A stretch of DNA of 64,000 bases from Acinetobacter amyesii. Lineage in GTDB: Bacteria > Pseudomonadota > Gammaproteobacteria > Pseudomonadales > Moraxellaceae. Under the pieces are notes generated by a model. That model saw nothing but the letters and a program-made list of their open reading frames with translations. It was not told the origin of the DNA and did not search any database. The first letter of the stretch is position 1. Each line of letters starts with the position of its first letter. Positions 53,611 through 63,854 of this stretch are shown in pieces. Both the position numbers and the translations under genes were made by a program. Location: positions 124,001 to 188,000 of the forward strand of contig NZ_MVKX01000005.1 of NCBI RefSeq assembly GCF_002018365.1, written 5' to 3'.

Positions 53611-53950
53611 AACTTTTCTCGAACTTTAACACAATATCAATATTCAATAAGAAAGGTTTTCTTATTTCATAATTTTTTTCCACTCGTAAACCATTATCAT
53701 TGTTTACTTGTGCAATATCTGAAAATTTAATATCAATCATATTCATATTAAATCGTTTATCCATTTCCTTTACAAATCCAGCCGGACTAATATTCTTAGG
53801 AGCACTAACAAGTTGCTCACGGATCTGACTATTAATCATCCGATCCTCAAAATATGGCCCCCATACTGCAATTGCAACCTTCGCCATAAATGCAAAACCA
53901 ACTACAGCTAACATTATAGCTAAATAAGACGTTCCCCGTTGATGTCTCAT
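53582..53950 (-). CDS. DUF4845 domain membrane protein
   Basis: A 122-residue protein with one N-terminal membrane segment (YLAIMLAVVGFAFMAKVAIAVWGPYFEDRMI), typical of DUF4845, which regularly sits between lepB and rnc. The periplasmic or cytoplasmic tail (NISPAGFVKEMDKRFNMNMIDIKFSDIAQV) is the family core. Function is unknown. Its end overlaps rnc by 29 bp. Confidence 0.9.
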   Translation of the reverse strand: MRHQRGTSYLAIMLAVVGFAFMAKVAIAVWGPYFEDRMINSQIREQLVSAPKNISPAGFVKEMDKRFNMNMIDIKFSDIAQVNNDNGLRVEKNYEIRKPFLLNIDIVLKFEKSFDQSSVQAK

Positions 53951-53972
53951 TTTATATTCCTATTTTTATAGA

Positions 53973-54800
53973 CTAATCAATACTGCCATTACGACTAAAT
54001 GAAGGCAGTTTTAAACCAGGTTCCTTATGCATCCACTTGTAAAAAGCACGTCCAGTGAGGTTTTCTTCAGGCACAAAGCCCCAAAAACGACTGTCCGCAC
54101 TTTGATCGCGATTATCCCCCATCGCGAAATAGTGACCTTCAGGAACCTTAACTTCCCAATATAAACCATTTTCTGTTGAATATTTACCATTTTCAACATA
54201 GTTGATAAATGGCGCTTGGCGCGCAACATTGACGCCGTCAAGCTCACGCATGGTAAACGTATGCTTACCCATGGTTTCTTTATGATAAATCGATGTAGGT
54301 GTATCGAGTTGATCTTTTTCACGGCTAAATTCAACTGGAACTTTTGTCACTTTCTGACCATTCACACTCAGTTGACCATGATCATAAATAATATGATCCC
54401 CTGGTAAACCGACCACACGTTTAATATAGCTAATGGTTGGTTGCGGTGGATAACGAAATACAATGACATCTCCACGCTCAGGTTCACCAACATCAATAAT
54501 TTTTTTATTAATAATAGGTAATCGTACGCCATACTGATATTTATTCACCACAATAAAATCACCTGTCTCTAAAGTTGGAACCATAGAGTCTGATGGAATA
54601 TTAAATGGCTCATATAAGAATGAACGCATCACCAAAACTATCGCTAGAATCGGCCAGAAGTCATAAGCCCACGCGATAACGACGTTTTCATTCCCCTTAC
54701 CTTTGGTCTGCCGTTGTTTCCAGACAAACTTATCCAACAGCCAAATTAGGAAAAAAATGACTGTGGCAGGAACAAGGATCAAATTAAAGTCAAAATCCAT
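53973..54800 (-). CDS. lepB: Signal peptidase I
   Basis: LepB removes Sec and Tat signal peptides at the inner membrane. The 275-residue protein has an N-terminal membrane segment (FNLILVPATVIFFLIWLLDKF), the catalytic Ser in NIPSDSMVPTLETGDFIVV, and the catalytic Lys in YIKRVVGLPGDHI. The box FAMGDNRDQSADSRFWGFVPEENL is also present. It follows lepA by 21 bp, the usual order. Confidence 0.97.
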   Translation of the reverse strand: MDFDFNLILVPATVIFFLIWLLDKFVWKQRQTKGKGNENVVIAWAYDFWPILAIVLVMRSFLYEPFNIPSDSMVPTLETGDFIVVNKYQYGVRLPIINKKIIDVGEPERGDVIVFRYPPQPTISYIKRVVGLPGDHIIYDHGQLSVNGQKVTKVPVEFSREKDQLDTPTSIYHKETMGKHTFTMRELDGVNVARQAPFINYVENGKYSTENGLYWEVKVPEGHYFAMGDNRDQSADSRFWGFVPEENLTGRAFYKWMHKEPGLKLPSFSRNGSID

Positions 54801-54821
54801 GAGCTCATAAACCTCTATTTA

Positions 54822-56639
54822 TTATCTTTCTACTTTCAATACCGCAAGGAACGCTTCTTGTGGGATTTCAACACTGCCCACTTGCTTCATACGTTTCTTA
54901 CCTTCTTTTTGTTTCGCAAGAAGTTTCTTCTTACGTGACACGTCACCACCATAACATTTTGCCAATACGTTTTTACGCATCGCTTTTACAGTTGAACGTG
55001 CAATGATTTGCGCACCAATTGCTGCTTGAATAGCCACATCAAACATTTGACGTGGAATCAAGTCTTTCATTTTCTCAACTAGAGCAATACCACGGTGACG
55101 AGCATCTTGGCGGTGACAAATCATGGCCAAGGCATCAACCTTCTCACCATTAATTAGCACATCAACCTTAACCAAAGATGAACTCTCAAAACGGACAAAG
55201 CTATAGTCAAGCGATGCAAAGCCACGTGAACATGATTTCAACTTATCAAAGAAATCCATTACCACTTCTGCCATTGGAATTTCAAACGTAATAGCGACTT
55301 GGTTTGCCATGAACTTCATATTTTTTTGAACGCCACGACGTTCAACACATAAAGTCATCACATTACCCAAGTATTCTTGCGGTACCAAGATGTGACATTC
55401 AGCAATTGGCTCACGTAAGTCTTCAACTGTTGAACCATCTGGCATTTTAGAAGGACTGTCGATATAAATGGTTTGACCATTTTTCATTACCGCTTCATAA
55501 ATTACGGTCGGTGCAGAAGAAATCAGGTCAAGATCATACTCACGCTCTAAACGCTCTTGTACGATTTCCATGTGCAGCATACCCAAGAAGCCGCAACGGA
55601 AACCAAAACCGAGTGCATCTGAACTTTCAGGTTCAAAGAATAATGCTGAGTCATTAATTTGCAGTTTGTGCAGCGCTTCACGGAATGGTTCAAATTCACT
55701 TGAATCGATTGGGAACAAACCTGCATAAACCTGTGGTTTAACTTTTTTGAAGCCTGGTAAGGTTGCTACTTCTGGTGTGGTTGCTAAGGTAATCGTATCA
55801 CCCACTGGAGCACCAAAAATATCTTTAATACCCGCGATCACAAAACCAACTTCACCCGCTTCGAGCATGTCCGTTTCTGTGTGTTTCGGATTAAAAATAC
55901 CCACTGACGTAATGATGTGCGTTTGACCTGTTGATTTCATCAACATTTTATCGCCTTTACGCACACGGCCTTCTTTAATACGAACCAAAGAAACCACGCC
56001 TAAATAGTTATCGAACCAAGAGTCGATAATCAAGGCTTGTAAAGGCGCACTACGATCACCTTGTGGTGCAGGAATAACATTCACCAGGGTTTCAAGCACA
56101 CCTTCAATGCCTAGACCTGTTTTCGCTGAACACGTTGGCGCTTCAGTCGCTTCAATACCAATAATGTCTTCAATTTCTTGAATAACACGTTCTGGCTCTG
56201 CTTGCGGCAAATCGATTTTGTTTAAAACCGGTAGAACTTCTAGACCTTGTTCAATTGCGGTATAACAGTTTGCTACAGATTGCGCTTCTACCCCTTGTGC
56301 AGCATCAACAACCAAAAGTGCGCCTTCACACGCAGCCAAAGAGCGTGAAACTTCATAAGAAAAGTCAACGTGTCCCGGTGTGTCAATGAAGTTGAGTTGG
56401 TATTCTTCACCATTAGGATGAGTGTAATACAAAGTCACTGACGCAGCTTTAATCGTAATACCACGCTCACGTTCCAATTCCATAGAATCTAGAACCTGCG
56501 CTTGCATTTCACGATCTTGCAAACCACCACAAGTTTGAATAAATCGGTCGGCAAGAGTCGACTTACCATGGTCGATATGCGCAATGATCGAGAAGTTACG
56601 AATGTTTTTTATATCAACAGATTTTTTAGCTTGCGCCAT
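54822..56639 (-). CDS. lepA: Elongation factor 4 (LepA)
   Basis: A 605-residue ribosome-associated GTPase that can back-translocate stalled ribosomes. G motifs: [32 protein letters not shown] and [15 protein letters not shown]. The C-terminal LepA-specific domain reads [23 protein letters not shown] and [32 protein letters not shown]. It is the first gene of the lepA-to-miaE operon. Confidence 0.98.
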   Translation of the reverse strand: MAQAKKSVDIKNIRNFSIIAHIDHGKSTLADRFIQTCGGLQDREMQAQVLDSMELERERGITIKAASVTLYYTHPNGEEYQLNFIDTPGHVDFSYEVSRSLAACEGALLVVDAAQGVEAQSVANCYTAIEQGLEVLPVLNKIDLPQAEPERVIQEIEDIIGIEATEAPTCSAKTGLGIEGVLETLVNVIPAPQGDRSAPLQALIIDSWFDNYLGVVSLVRIKEGRVRKGDKMLMKSTGQTHIITSVGIFNPKHTETDMLEAGEVGFVIAGIKDIFGAPVGDTITLATTPEVATLPGFKKVKPQVYAGLFPIDSSEFEPFREALHKLQINDSALFFEPESSDALGFGFRCGFLGMLHMEIVQERLEREYDLDLISSAPTVIYEAVMKNGQTIYIDSPSKMPDGSTVEDLREPIAECHILVPQEYLGNVMTLCVERRGVQKNMKFMANQVAITFEIPMAEVVMDFFDKLKSCSRGFASLDYSFVRFESSSLVKVDVLINGEKVDALAMICHRQDARHRGIALVEKMKDLIPRQMFDVAIQAAIGAQIIARSTVKAMRKNVLAKCYGGDVSRKKKLLAKQKEGKKRMKQVGSVEIPQEAFLAVLKVER

Positions 56640-56834
56640 GGGCTACCTTGGAAAAATAAAAGCGCTATACATGCAATTCTTTATGCATAGCAAAAGCCGA
56701 ATAGAAATTGCCGAGGATTATAGCAGATGGATTTTTCAAAGTATCGAAAATAATGCATTGCTTTTATGCAAGTCATTCATCCCACATGTAGAACTTGGCT
56801 GGTCTTGGTTTGAAATATTACTTTGAAATCAAAC

Positions 56835-57284
56835 TCAGAGATCATAAGCACTAAAATCAAGCGGATTTAGGCTATCCGCAATAGGTTGATACGCTTGGGT
56901 AAAGGTTGGCGACATTCGTTTTGGACGACCTGTAGCAATTTCAATGCATGCCCACTGCGTATTGCCTGTAAATAATATCGCTTTGTCTTTAGGGCGATAA
57001 AATACATACTGACGAAATGAATACAACGCATTGATATCATTGAGCCACGTTCGCAGAATAATCTCCTCACCTTCGACTGCTGCTTTGCGATATTGCACAT
57101 GATGCTCTACAGCAACCATGGCATGCTTCAATTCAATATATTCTTTTAAGCCTAAACCCAAGGCTTCAATATGTGCTGTCGCGACATCTTGCATCCAACT
57201 GACGTACACCACGTTATTTACATGATTTAATGTGTCGATATGTTCAGCTTGAACTGTAATTTTTAAATCAAAGATATCGCTCAT
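56835..57284 (-). CDS. Acyl-CoA thioesterase (4-hydroxybenzoyl-CoA thioesterase family)
   Basis: A 149-residue hotdog thioesterase. The active-site motif is HIDTLNHVNNVVYVSWMQDVATAHIEALG, with Asp in HIDxxNHVNN. The closing strand NTQWACIEIATGRPKRMS is typical of YbgC/FcbC-like enzymes. The ATG at 57284 follows AGGA; a TTG at 57296 is the longer option. The acyl substrate is unknown. It is upstream of lepA on the same strand but separated by the 195-bp lepA promoter region. Confidence 0.88.
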   Translation of the reverse strand: MSDIFDLKITVQAEHIDTLNHVNNVVYVSWMQDVATAHIEALGLGLKEYIELKHAMVAVEHHVQYRKAAVEGEEIILRTWLNDINALYSFRQYVFYRPKDKAILFTGNTQWACIEIATGRPKRMSPTFTQAYQPIADSLNPLDFSAYDL

Positions 57285-57362
57285 AGCGTCCTGCAAATTT
57301 TAAAATATGCTCCACAGTCTACTCATTTTTATCTAAGGGTAAATTGCAAAAACACTAAAGTT

Positions 57363-57390
57363 AAAAAAACCACTCGCTTGGAGTGGTTTT
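57363..57390 (-). terminator. Terminator of the DegP-like protease gene
   Basis: On the minus strand AAAACCACTC-CAAGC-GAGTGGTTTTTTT. Confidence 0.9.
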
Positions 57391-57404
57391 CATTCAGTAA
57401 TTCA

Positions 57405-58796
57405 TTATTGAATGCGCATGCCTACAATCGCACTTTGCCCCTGACGAATCAAAGAAACACGTGCAATGCTGCCATTTTTCAACTCTGAAATAACTTTCAC
57501 AAAATCTTCAGCATTATTCACAGCTTTATTATTAACTTGAGTCACCACATCCCCCGGCTGAATTCTCGCTTGTGAAGCAATACCACCAGCTCGCACATCT
57601 TGAATCAAGACACCGCCTTTTAGGCTGAGTTGTTTTAGTTCATCTGCGTTTAGGTTACGAATTGACACCCCAATCACCGGGCCTTTTTTCACAGGGGTCG
57701 TTTCAGCTTTTGCAGGCGTATCATCTGGTGCAGTGATTAAGGTTGCTGAAATATTTTGGCGTTTATCATCGCGGAGCACTTCAAGCTGAATGCTTTGATT
57801 TGGACCTGTACGGTTAAGATAATTCAGCAGTTCGCCAGTACGTGAAATCGGTGTGCCATTAAATTTCAAAATAACATCACCCACTTTAAAGCCAGCTTTT
57901 GCTGCAGGTGAATTCGGTGCAACTTGAGTAATCAATGAGCCTTCTGGTTTTGAAAGATTATACGACTCAGCTAGATTACGGTCGATATCTTGCAGCATGA
58001 CGCCTAAATAAGCACGTGTCACCTTGCCGTTTTTCTTTAATTGGTCTGCAACATCCATCGCCACATCAATAGGAATCGAGAACGATAAACCCATATAGCC
58101 GCCCGTACCACTAAAGATACGAGAGTTCACCCCGACCACTTCCCCTGACTGGTTAAACAAAGGACCACCTGAGTTTCCGGGGTTCAACGCCACATCAGTT
58201 TGAATAAATGGAACTGAGGTTTCTCCCATCATATTGCGCATTTTCGCACTAACAATCCCTGCCGAAGCTGAATAGTCAAAACCAAATGGCGAACCAATGG
58301 CCAACACTGGCTCACCGACACGTAAACGGTCAACATTGCCTGTGCGTAGCTCTGGAAAATTTGAACCTTTCACCTTTAACAAAGCTACGTCAGTCCGCTC
58401 ATCACTCCCCACGACTGTGGCATCAATTTCACGGCGGTCATTTAGTACAATGGTGACTTTCGATGCATCTTCCACCACATGATGGTTAGTTAATAGATAA
58501 CCATCCTTACTAATAAAGAATGCGCTTCCATAACCGGTCTTTTCTTGCGGCATTTTTTGCTGCGGAATAACGACCTGATTACCAAAAAAGCGTCGTAATA
58601 TTTCTGGGACTTGCTGCTGTAAAAGCTCTTCTTGACTGAGCTTTTTCACCACATTCACACTCACAACAGCTGGGCTGACCTGCTCAACCAAATTGGAAAA
58701 ATCAACAGGACCTGCTGCCTGAGTTTGTACGCTTGCAACCGTAAACACAGCTGCATAAAGTCCCTTTTGTAAATACGATTTATTCATTGTTAGCAT
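57405..58796 (-). CDS. Do-like periplasmic serine endopeptidase (DegP/MucD type)
   Basis: A 463-residue HtrA protease/chaperone. A signal peptide ends near VQTQAAG. The catalytic triad is His in LLTNHHVVEDA, Asp in DERTDVALLKV and Ser in DVALNPGNSGGPLFN. Two PDZ domains follow (GVMLQDIDRNLAES... and GPVIGVSIRNLNADELKQLSLKGGVLIQDV...). It degrades or refolds misfolded periplasmic proteins and in Pseudomonas-type MucD is part of envelope stress control. The start at 58796 (ATG) is the likeliest; 58787 is possible. Confidence 0.93.
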   Translation of the reverse strand: MLTMNKSYLQKGLYAAVFTVASVQTQAAGPVDFSNLVEQVSPAVVSVNVVKKLSQEELLQQQVPEILRRFFGNQVVIPQQKMPQEKTGYGSAFFISKDGYLLTNHHVVEDASKVTIVLNDRREIDATVVGSDERTDVALLKVKGSNFPELRTGNVDRLRVGEPVLAIGSPFGFDYSASAGIVSAKMRNMMGETSVPFIQTDVALNPGNSGGPLFNQSGEVVGVNSRIFSGTGGYMGLSFSIPIDVAMDVADQLKKNGKVTRAYLGVMLQDIDRNLAESYNLSKPEGSLITQVAPNSPAAKAGFKVGDVILKFNGTPISRTGELLNYLNRTGPNQSIQLEVLRDDKRQNISATLITAPDDTPAKAETTPVKKGPVIGVSIRNLNADELKQLSLKGGVLIQDVRAGGIASQARIQPGDVVTQVNNKAVNNAEDFVKVISELKNGSIARVSLIRQGQSAIVGMRIQ

Positions 58797-59015
58797 TCAC
58801 TCAATTGTGCTTATCATTTGAAATACGTTAGTTTTTATCACAATGCAAGTCTAGGCTTCGTAATAAAATGTTTGATGAATATTTAGGATAAATAATCTTA
58901 AACATTCCTTAAATATTACAGATCTATGAATATTTTTCATTATTTAGTTAATTTATAGTCATTGCGTTTTTAGGCAAAAACAGTTGTGATGATCGGACAT
59001 TTTTAAAATTAGCTG

Positions 59016-60662
59016 ATGGACATGTCTAATTTAAACACGACACATCAATTTGATGTGATTATTGTGGGAAGTGGCGGTGCGGGTTTAAGTTTAGCCCTCT
59101 CGTTACCAGATCATTTTAATATTGCTGTTTTAGCTAAATCGACGCTGACGGATGCCAGTACATATTTTGCCCAAGGCGGTGTAGCAGCTGTCCTCGATAA
59201 AACAGATTCCATTGAACAACATATTGATGACACCATGATCGCAGGTGCGCATTTATGTGAAATGGCGGCGGTAAAACAAACTGTTGAAGGTGGTAAGCCC
59301 TCTGTTGATTTTCTACTGAATCAAGGTGTGCAATTTACTTTAGACGAACAAGAACAGCTACATCTGACCCGAGAAGGTGGTCACTCTCAACGCCGTATTA
59401 TCCATGCAGCGGATGCAACTGGACGTGCAATTTCCACAACATTGGTAGAACGCGCCCAAGAAAAATCAAATATTCAGATCTTTGAAAACTATATCGCGAT
59501 AGATCTAATTACCGCACAAAAGTTAAATCCTGAAGCTGAAAACCGTGCTCTCGGCCTTTATGCTTTGGATGAAAAAAACGAAAAAGTACATACCTTTTTA
59601 GCACCTTTCACTGCCCTTGCCTGTGGCGGTGCAATGAAAGCTTATTTATATACATCAAATCCTGACATTGCGACGGGTGATGGTATTGCCATGGCGTATC
59701 GTGCAGGCTGCCGTGTTGCCAATATGGAGTTTAACCAATTCCATCCAACTTGCTTATACCACCCTCAAGCTCGCTCCTTCTTAATTACCGAAGCAATGCG
59801 TGGCGAAGGTGCCTATTTACGTCTCCCTGACGGTGAACGCTTTATGCTGCGCTTTGATGAACGTGCAGAATTAGCACCACGCGATATCGTAGCGCGCGCT
59901 ATTGATTATGAAATCAAACGTCTGGGAATCCGTCATGTTTGGCTTGATATCACCCATAAACCTGCAGAATTTGTCAAAGAACATTTTCCAACATTGTATG
60001 CACGCTTAATGGAACTCGGCATTGATATCACCAAAGAAATGATTCCGGTGGTTCCGGCAGCACACTACACCTGTGGTGGCGTTGTGGTTGATGAAAACAG
60101 TCAGACCGATATTCCAGGCCTATATGCCATTGGAGAAACTTCCTATACCGGCCTACACGGTGCAAACCGTATGGCGAGTAATTCCTTACTGGAATGTTTT
60201 GTCTATGGCATGAGTGCATCAGCACATATCACAGCACAGCATCAAGGGACTTATCAGGCGCCTCATGTCCCAGAATGGGATGACTCGCAAGTGACCAATC
60301 CTGATGAAGACGTGGTGATTTTGCAGAATTGGGATGAACTTCGCCAAACCATGTGGAACTACGTGGGTATTGTCAGAACAACCAAGCGGCTTCAACGTGC
60401 GCTCCATCGTATTGAAATGCTCAATCGTGAAATTACCGAGTATTACCAAGATTACCAAGTCAGTAAAAATCTGATTGAACTACGTAACTTAGTACTAGTT
60501 TCAGAAATGATTGTGCGCTGTGCAATGGAACGTAAAGAATCTCGTGGACTGCATTTCACTTTGGACTATCCTGAACAAGCAGACGAACTACGTAAAACGG
60601 TGTTAAGTCCACCCGATTTCACGGTTGATTGCCCTGTAGTCAATACTGAATTAGTTTCTTAA
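59016..60662 (+). CDS. nadB: L-aspartate oxidase
   Basis: NadB oxidises L-aspartate to iminoaspartate with FAD, the first step of NAD synthesis. The 548-residue protein has [17 protein letters not shown] (FAD), [35 protein letters not shown] and [45 protein letters not shown]. Its presence makes a NAD-biosynthesis role for the aspartate dehydrogenase in the catabolic block unnecessary. Divergent from the protease gene. The start is ATG at 59016 or 59022. Confidence 0.97.
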   Translation: MDMSNLNTTHQFDVIIVGSGGAGLSLALSLPDHFNIAVLAKSTLTDASTYFAQGGVAAVLDKTDSIEQHIDDTMIAGAHLCEMAAVKQTVEGGKPSVDFLLNQGVQFTLDEQEQLHLTREGGHSQRRIIHAADATGRAISTTLVERAQEKSNIQIFENYIAIDLITAQKLNPEAENRALGLYALDEKNEKVHTFLAPFTALACGGAMKAYLYTSNPDIATGDGIAMAYRAGCRVANMEFNQFHPTCLYHPQARSFLITEAMRGEGAYLRLPDGERFMLRFDERAELAPRDIVARAIDYEIKRLGIRHVWLDITHKPAEFVKEHFPTLYARLMELGIDITKEMIPVVPAAHYTCGGVVVDENSQTDIPGLYAIGETSYTGLHGANRMASNSLLECFVYGMSASAHITAQHQGTYQAPHVPEWDDSQVTNPDEDVVILQNWDELRQTMWNYVGIVRTTKRLQRALHRIEMLNREITEYYQDYQVSKNLIELRNLVLVSEMIVRCAMERKESRGLHFTLDYPEQADELRKTVLSPPDFTVDCPVVNTELVS

Positions 60663-60674
60663 AACTTTTAAATC

Positions 60675-60707
60675 AAAAAAAGCCGCACATGAAGTCGGCT
60701 TTTTTTG
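60675..60707. terminator. Bidirectional terminator between nadB and the deacetylase-like gene
   Basis: AAAAAAAGCCG/CGGCTTTTTTT hairpin between the two convergent stops. Confidence 0.9.
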
Positions 60708-60713
60708 ATCTTA

Positions 60714-61580
60714 CTATCCATAAATATGTAGTGCAGCTTTGAAAGTTTCTAAGTGCAGATTTACAAGATCATTCATATTTTGATAGCCCCCAGCCAATAC
60801 AAACATCAGCGGAATATCTGCACGTTTAGCCAATTTAAAGACCATTTCTTCGCGTTTCTGTATCAAAGCGGTACTAAACCATGATGAGCCAAATGGGTCA
60901 GCTTGATGACAATCCATTCCTGCTTGATAAATGATTAAATCTGCACCCCATGCTTTGGCATGCTGTATTCCCTCATGTATAGCCAAGGTATATTGTGCAA
61001 AATTTCCACGATCTTTATGCACATGCCGAGTTAAAGAACGTTCATAAGTAGGACAACCAAAACGTAGCCCATAAATACTAAAGTTAAAAAGGTTCTCTAA
61101 GCGTCTAGTAAACTCAGCTGTACCATTCCCCCCATGTTGATCGCAATCGAGTACAAAGATTTTTTTATTCGGATTCTGCTGTGCCACAAAAGCCAAACCA
61201 TTGAAGGTGCAAAATGATCCACCATATTCATACACTGCATGGTGAAAACCTTGTGCAACATTCGCTGCGATACCTTTTTGCAAAGCCAAATCTGCAGCCA
61301 TCAACTGCCCTGCATTGATTCTCAGCACGGCATCTCGAAGCTGAGTATTCCAAGGCTTAAAACCTGAAAAGGTCGCAAGCTTAGCGGGCTGCCCTGTCAT
61401 AAAAGCATCCACATAAACAGGATCATGTACTTGGCTTAAAATTTCAGCGTCGATACACTCAGGCTCATGTATTCTGATGTTCTGCCATTGTTCTAAAGCT
61501 GTTCCAACCGCCAATAATTTTTCCATACTATTGGTATGGGTATGCGCAAAATATTTTGGCGAAAAGCATACATCTAACAT
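60714..61580 (-). CDS. Histone deacetylase family (AcuC/AphA-like) protein
   Basis: A 288-residue zinc amidohydrolase of the deacetylase superfamily. The zinc/catalytic region includes GFHHAVYEYGGSFCTFNGLAFVA, FVLDCDQHGGNGTAEF (Asp and His ligands) and YQAGMDCHQADPFG. In bacteria such enzymes deacetylate acetyl-CoA synthetase, polyamines or other substrates. A longer start at a TTG (61595) overlaps the upstream gene stop as TTGA; the ATG at 61580 fits the family N-terminus. The upstream gene is adjacent, so the two are probably cotranscribed. Confidence 0.85.
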   Translation of the reverse strand: MLDVCFSPKYFAHTHTNSMEKLLAVGTALEQWQNIRIHEPECIDAEILSQVHDPVYVDAFMTGQPAKLATFSGFKPWNTQLRDAVLRINAGQLMAADLALQKGIAANVAQGFHHAVYEYGGSFCTFNGLAFVAQQNPNKKIFVLDCDQHGGNGTAEFTRRLENLFNFSIYGLRFGCPTYERSLTRHVHKDRGNFAQYTLAIHEGIQHAKAWGADLIIYQAGMDCHQADPFGSSWFSTALIQKREEMVFKLAKRADIPLMFVLAGGYQNMNDLVNLHLETFKAALHIYG

Positions 61581-61591
61581 GATGGAAACAC

Positions 61592-62560
61592 TCAAAGTTG
61601 CGCTTTTGCCACATCAATTAATTGCTGAAGCTCAGTCGTACCTGGGCTATACAGACCATTATCCACTTGCTGCTGAAAATGTGTACTGAAGGCACGCTTT
61701 CGATTTTGAGGCGACACTGACAAAGTGGTTAAACGTAAAAACCACCACCCAGAAATGGCCTGATAAGGAATCACAAAACCTTTAAACTCACGATTTTCCC
61801 GTTTTTCAACTAATTGTTCTGCATCATAATCGACGGAAAAAAGTGAACCGGCAGGAATACGAACACCATTCATGAGTACAGGTTTCAAGCTGATACAAGA
61901 ATGGTTATCCCCCATATTTAACTTTTCCATAAATAAAGGCTGACCGCATTCATCTACAAAAATATTAATTTCACCGCTACGAAATACACGTCGATGTGCA
62001 ATTTTTAAAAAGAAATTTTCAGCCATTGGACAAGAGCCAACCTTTGGCTTATTAGCCAGTGCTTGCACTTCAACGATTTGGTTTTCAGTTGACGATTTTG
62101 GCAAAATCAGATCTTCAATCAAGTTACAAATAAGCTTACTTTCTTCCAAATTTGCATGTTGCTGAATTTGACGCAAACTTTTTTGAAGTTGTAATTCTTT
62201 CTGTAAAACGTCGTAAAAGTCTGTAGATTGTTTCAATTGCTGAATATTTTGATTTAAATTTTGGTTTAAATCTAGATGACGCCAACCTGACAAATCTAAA
62301 TGATAAGCACGACTATGATCTAAAATTTTGCGTAAACCATGCGTGTCATATTGTTCAAAAAGTTTGAGATCTTGAAATTCATGTGATGCACGCGGCACAT
62401 TAATATATTCAGCTAACACACGTGTGGCTTGAGTATATCCACAGCCACGTCGTTCGGTTTGATGTGAGTAATGCTCATTCAGCATTTCTGTCAATTTTTC
62501 TGACAATGGATATGCATGTTCATGAAAGAGCCGAACAACTTCATGCGTAGTAGCAATCAT
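61592..62560 (-). CDS. Hypothetical protein upstream of the deacetylase-like gene
   Basis: A 322-residue soluble protein not recognised. It has helical Gln/Leu-rich stretches in the middle (NQNLNQNIQQLKQSTDFYDVLQKELQLQKSLRQIQQ). A beta-rich part follows with two cysteines (VGSCPMAENFFLKIAHRRVFRSGEINIFVDECGQPLFMEKLNMGD), then VIPYQAISGWWFLRLTTLS. The ATG at 62560 is chosen; an in-frame ATG at 62620 adds a tail with no binding site. It ends at the start of the deacetylase gene. Confidence 0.7.
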   Translation of the reverse strand: MIATTHEVVRLFHEHAYPLSEKLTEMLNEHYSHQTERRGCGYTQATRVLAEYINVPRASHEFQDLKLFEQYDTHGLRKILDHSRAYHLDLSGWRHLDLNQNLNQNIQQLKQSTDFYDVLQKELQLQKSLRQIQQHANLEESKLICNLIEDLILPKSSTENQIVEVQALANKPKVGSCPMAENFFLKIAHRRVFRSGEINIFVDECGQPLFMEKLNMGDNHSCISLKPVLMNGVRIPAGSLFSVDYDAEQLVEKRENREFKGFVIPYQAISGWWFLRLTTLSVSPQNRKRAFSTHFQQQVDNGLYSPGTTELQQLIDVAKAQL

Positions 62561-62750
62561 ATATTTAACCAAGCAAATCTGTGGTTCAATTATAGATTTA
62601 AAACCGTATTTGCAACTCAACTGATTTCAACTAAGTTTTTGAAATTATGTAAATAAAAATACACTAAGTTGCAATTTCGCCAACCAATACACAATTTAAT
62701 CAGACCGAGTGCGACAATTTAATCCAATGCATCAACTGCATATTTTCAGT

Positions 62751-63185
62751 TCAATGTCGCTTTGGTGGAATCGAATAACTCCCAGTTATATGTGCAACAG
62801 GCTCATCCACACCTGCTGAATACACCAACACTTCACCATAAATTATACTTTTGCCCACTTTCAGCAATCGACACTCGCCTATTAAGTCTTTATTGGCTTC
62901 TGGTTTTCTTAAAAAATTAATATTCATATTGGTCGTGACCGCAAGTCCCACGATCCCAATCTCCCCCAATATAGCCACATATAGCGCAAAATCAGCCAAA
63001 GTCATCATGGTTGGGCCAGAAATCGTATTACCCGGTCTTAGATCTTGTTCTGTGACATGCCAAATTAAGGTCGCGGTTTGCTGTCCAACTTCTTTAATCG
63101 TGCAATTTTTTAAACTTGGGGCAAATTCACATTGTAAAAAATCAATAATCGCCTGCTTTCGATGCGGCATAAAAAAATCATCCAT
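62751..63185 (-). CDS. PaaI-like hotdog thioesterase
   Basis: A 144-residue hotdog protein. The core reads RPGNTISGPTMMTLADFALYVAILGEIGIVGLAVTTNMNINFLRKPEANKDLIGECRLLKVGKS, with Asp in TLADFA as the likely catalytic or general-base residue. It is similar in layout to 46072-46506 but lacks the HGG loop (it has SGP). The acyl substrate is unknown. Same strand as the neighbours but separated by gaps. Confidence 0.85.
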   Translation of the reverse strand: MDDFFMPHRKQAIIDFLQCEFAPSLKNCTIKEVGQQTATLIWHVTEQDLRPGNTISGPTMMTLADFALYVAILGEIGIVGLAVTTNMNINFLRKPEANKDLIGECRLLKVGKSIIYGEVLVYSAGVDEPVAHITGSYSIPPKRH

Positions 63186-63239
63186 AACTTATGCTATGAA
63201 TGATTTTTAAATCAAATACCTAAAGATTACTATGGCATT

Positions 63240-63845
63240 TTAGATCTGTTGCAAATGCAATAATGCCTGTTGAAAAACCTGTTCAGGTGTTTGCGTCGCA
63301 TCGAGGCGCTTCATGCGTGCAGGCTCATTTTCATGAATTTCAGCAAAACCTGAACGCACTTTCTCAAAGAACGTTGCTTTCTCTTGCTCAAATCGATCCA
63401 AAGCGCCACGTTCACGCGCACGTAACATCCCCGTTTCAATCGGTGCATCTAACCAAAAGGTAATATCTGGCATACGCGCCACAAAACCGTCATTTAAAAC
63501 TTTCAGTTTTTCTCGATCCAAACCACGACCTGCACACTGATATGCAAAACTCGAATCTGTAAAACGGTCACATAGAACAATTTTATCTGCAGCTAACGCC
63601 GGCAGAATCACGGCTTCTAAATGCTGCGCACGTGCCGCATACATCAGCAATAACTCAGTGTCATTACTCATGGTTTCTTCATGGTTCACCGAAAGTAACA
63701 ATGAGCGAATTTGCTCTGCCATAGGTGTGCCACCCGGCTCACGGGTTAACACCACATCTTTTGCTAAGTGTTGGAAATGCTCATGTAGTTTACGAATTAA
63801 CGTGGTTTTACCCACACCTTCCGTGCCTTCAAAACTAATAAACAT
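63240..63845 (-). CDS. tmk: Thymidylate kinase
   Basis: It phosphorylates dTMP to dTDP. The 201-residue protein has the P-loop FEGTEGVGKTTLIRKL, the DR(Y/F) motif in CDRFTDSSFAYQCAGRGLD, the LID-type RERGALDRFE and the acidic end. The ATG at 63845 is chosen because GAGGAG lies five bases before it; a GTG at 63851 is in that site. It follows mltG, whose stop overlaps its binding site. Confidence 0.96.
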   Translation of the reverse strand: MFISFEGTEGVGKTTLIRKLHEHFQHLAKDVVLTREPGGTPMAEQIRSLLLSVNHEETMSNDTELLLMYAARAQHLEAVILPALAADKIVLCDRFTDSSFAYQCAGRGLDREKLKVLNDGFVARMPDITFWLDAPIETGMLRARERGALDRFEQEKATFFEKVRSGFAEIHENEPARMKRLDATQTPEQVFQQALLHLQQI

Positions 63846-63854
63846 GCTCACTCC

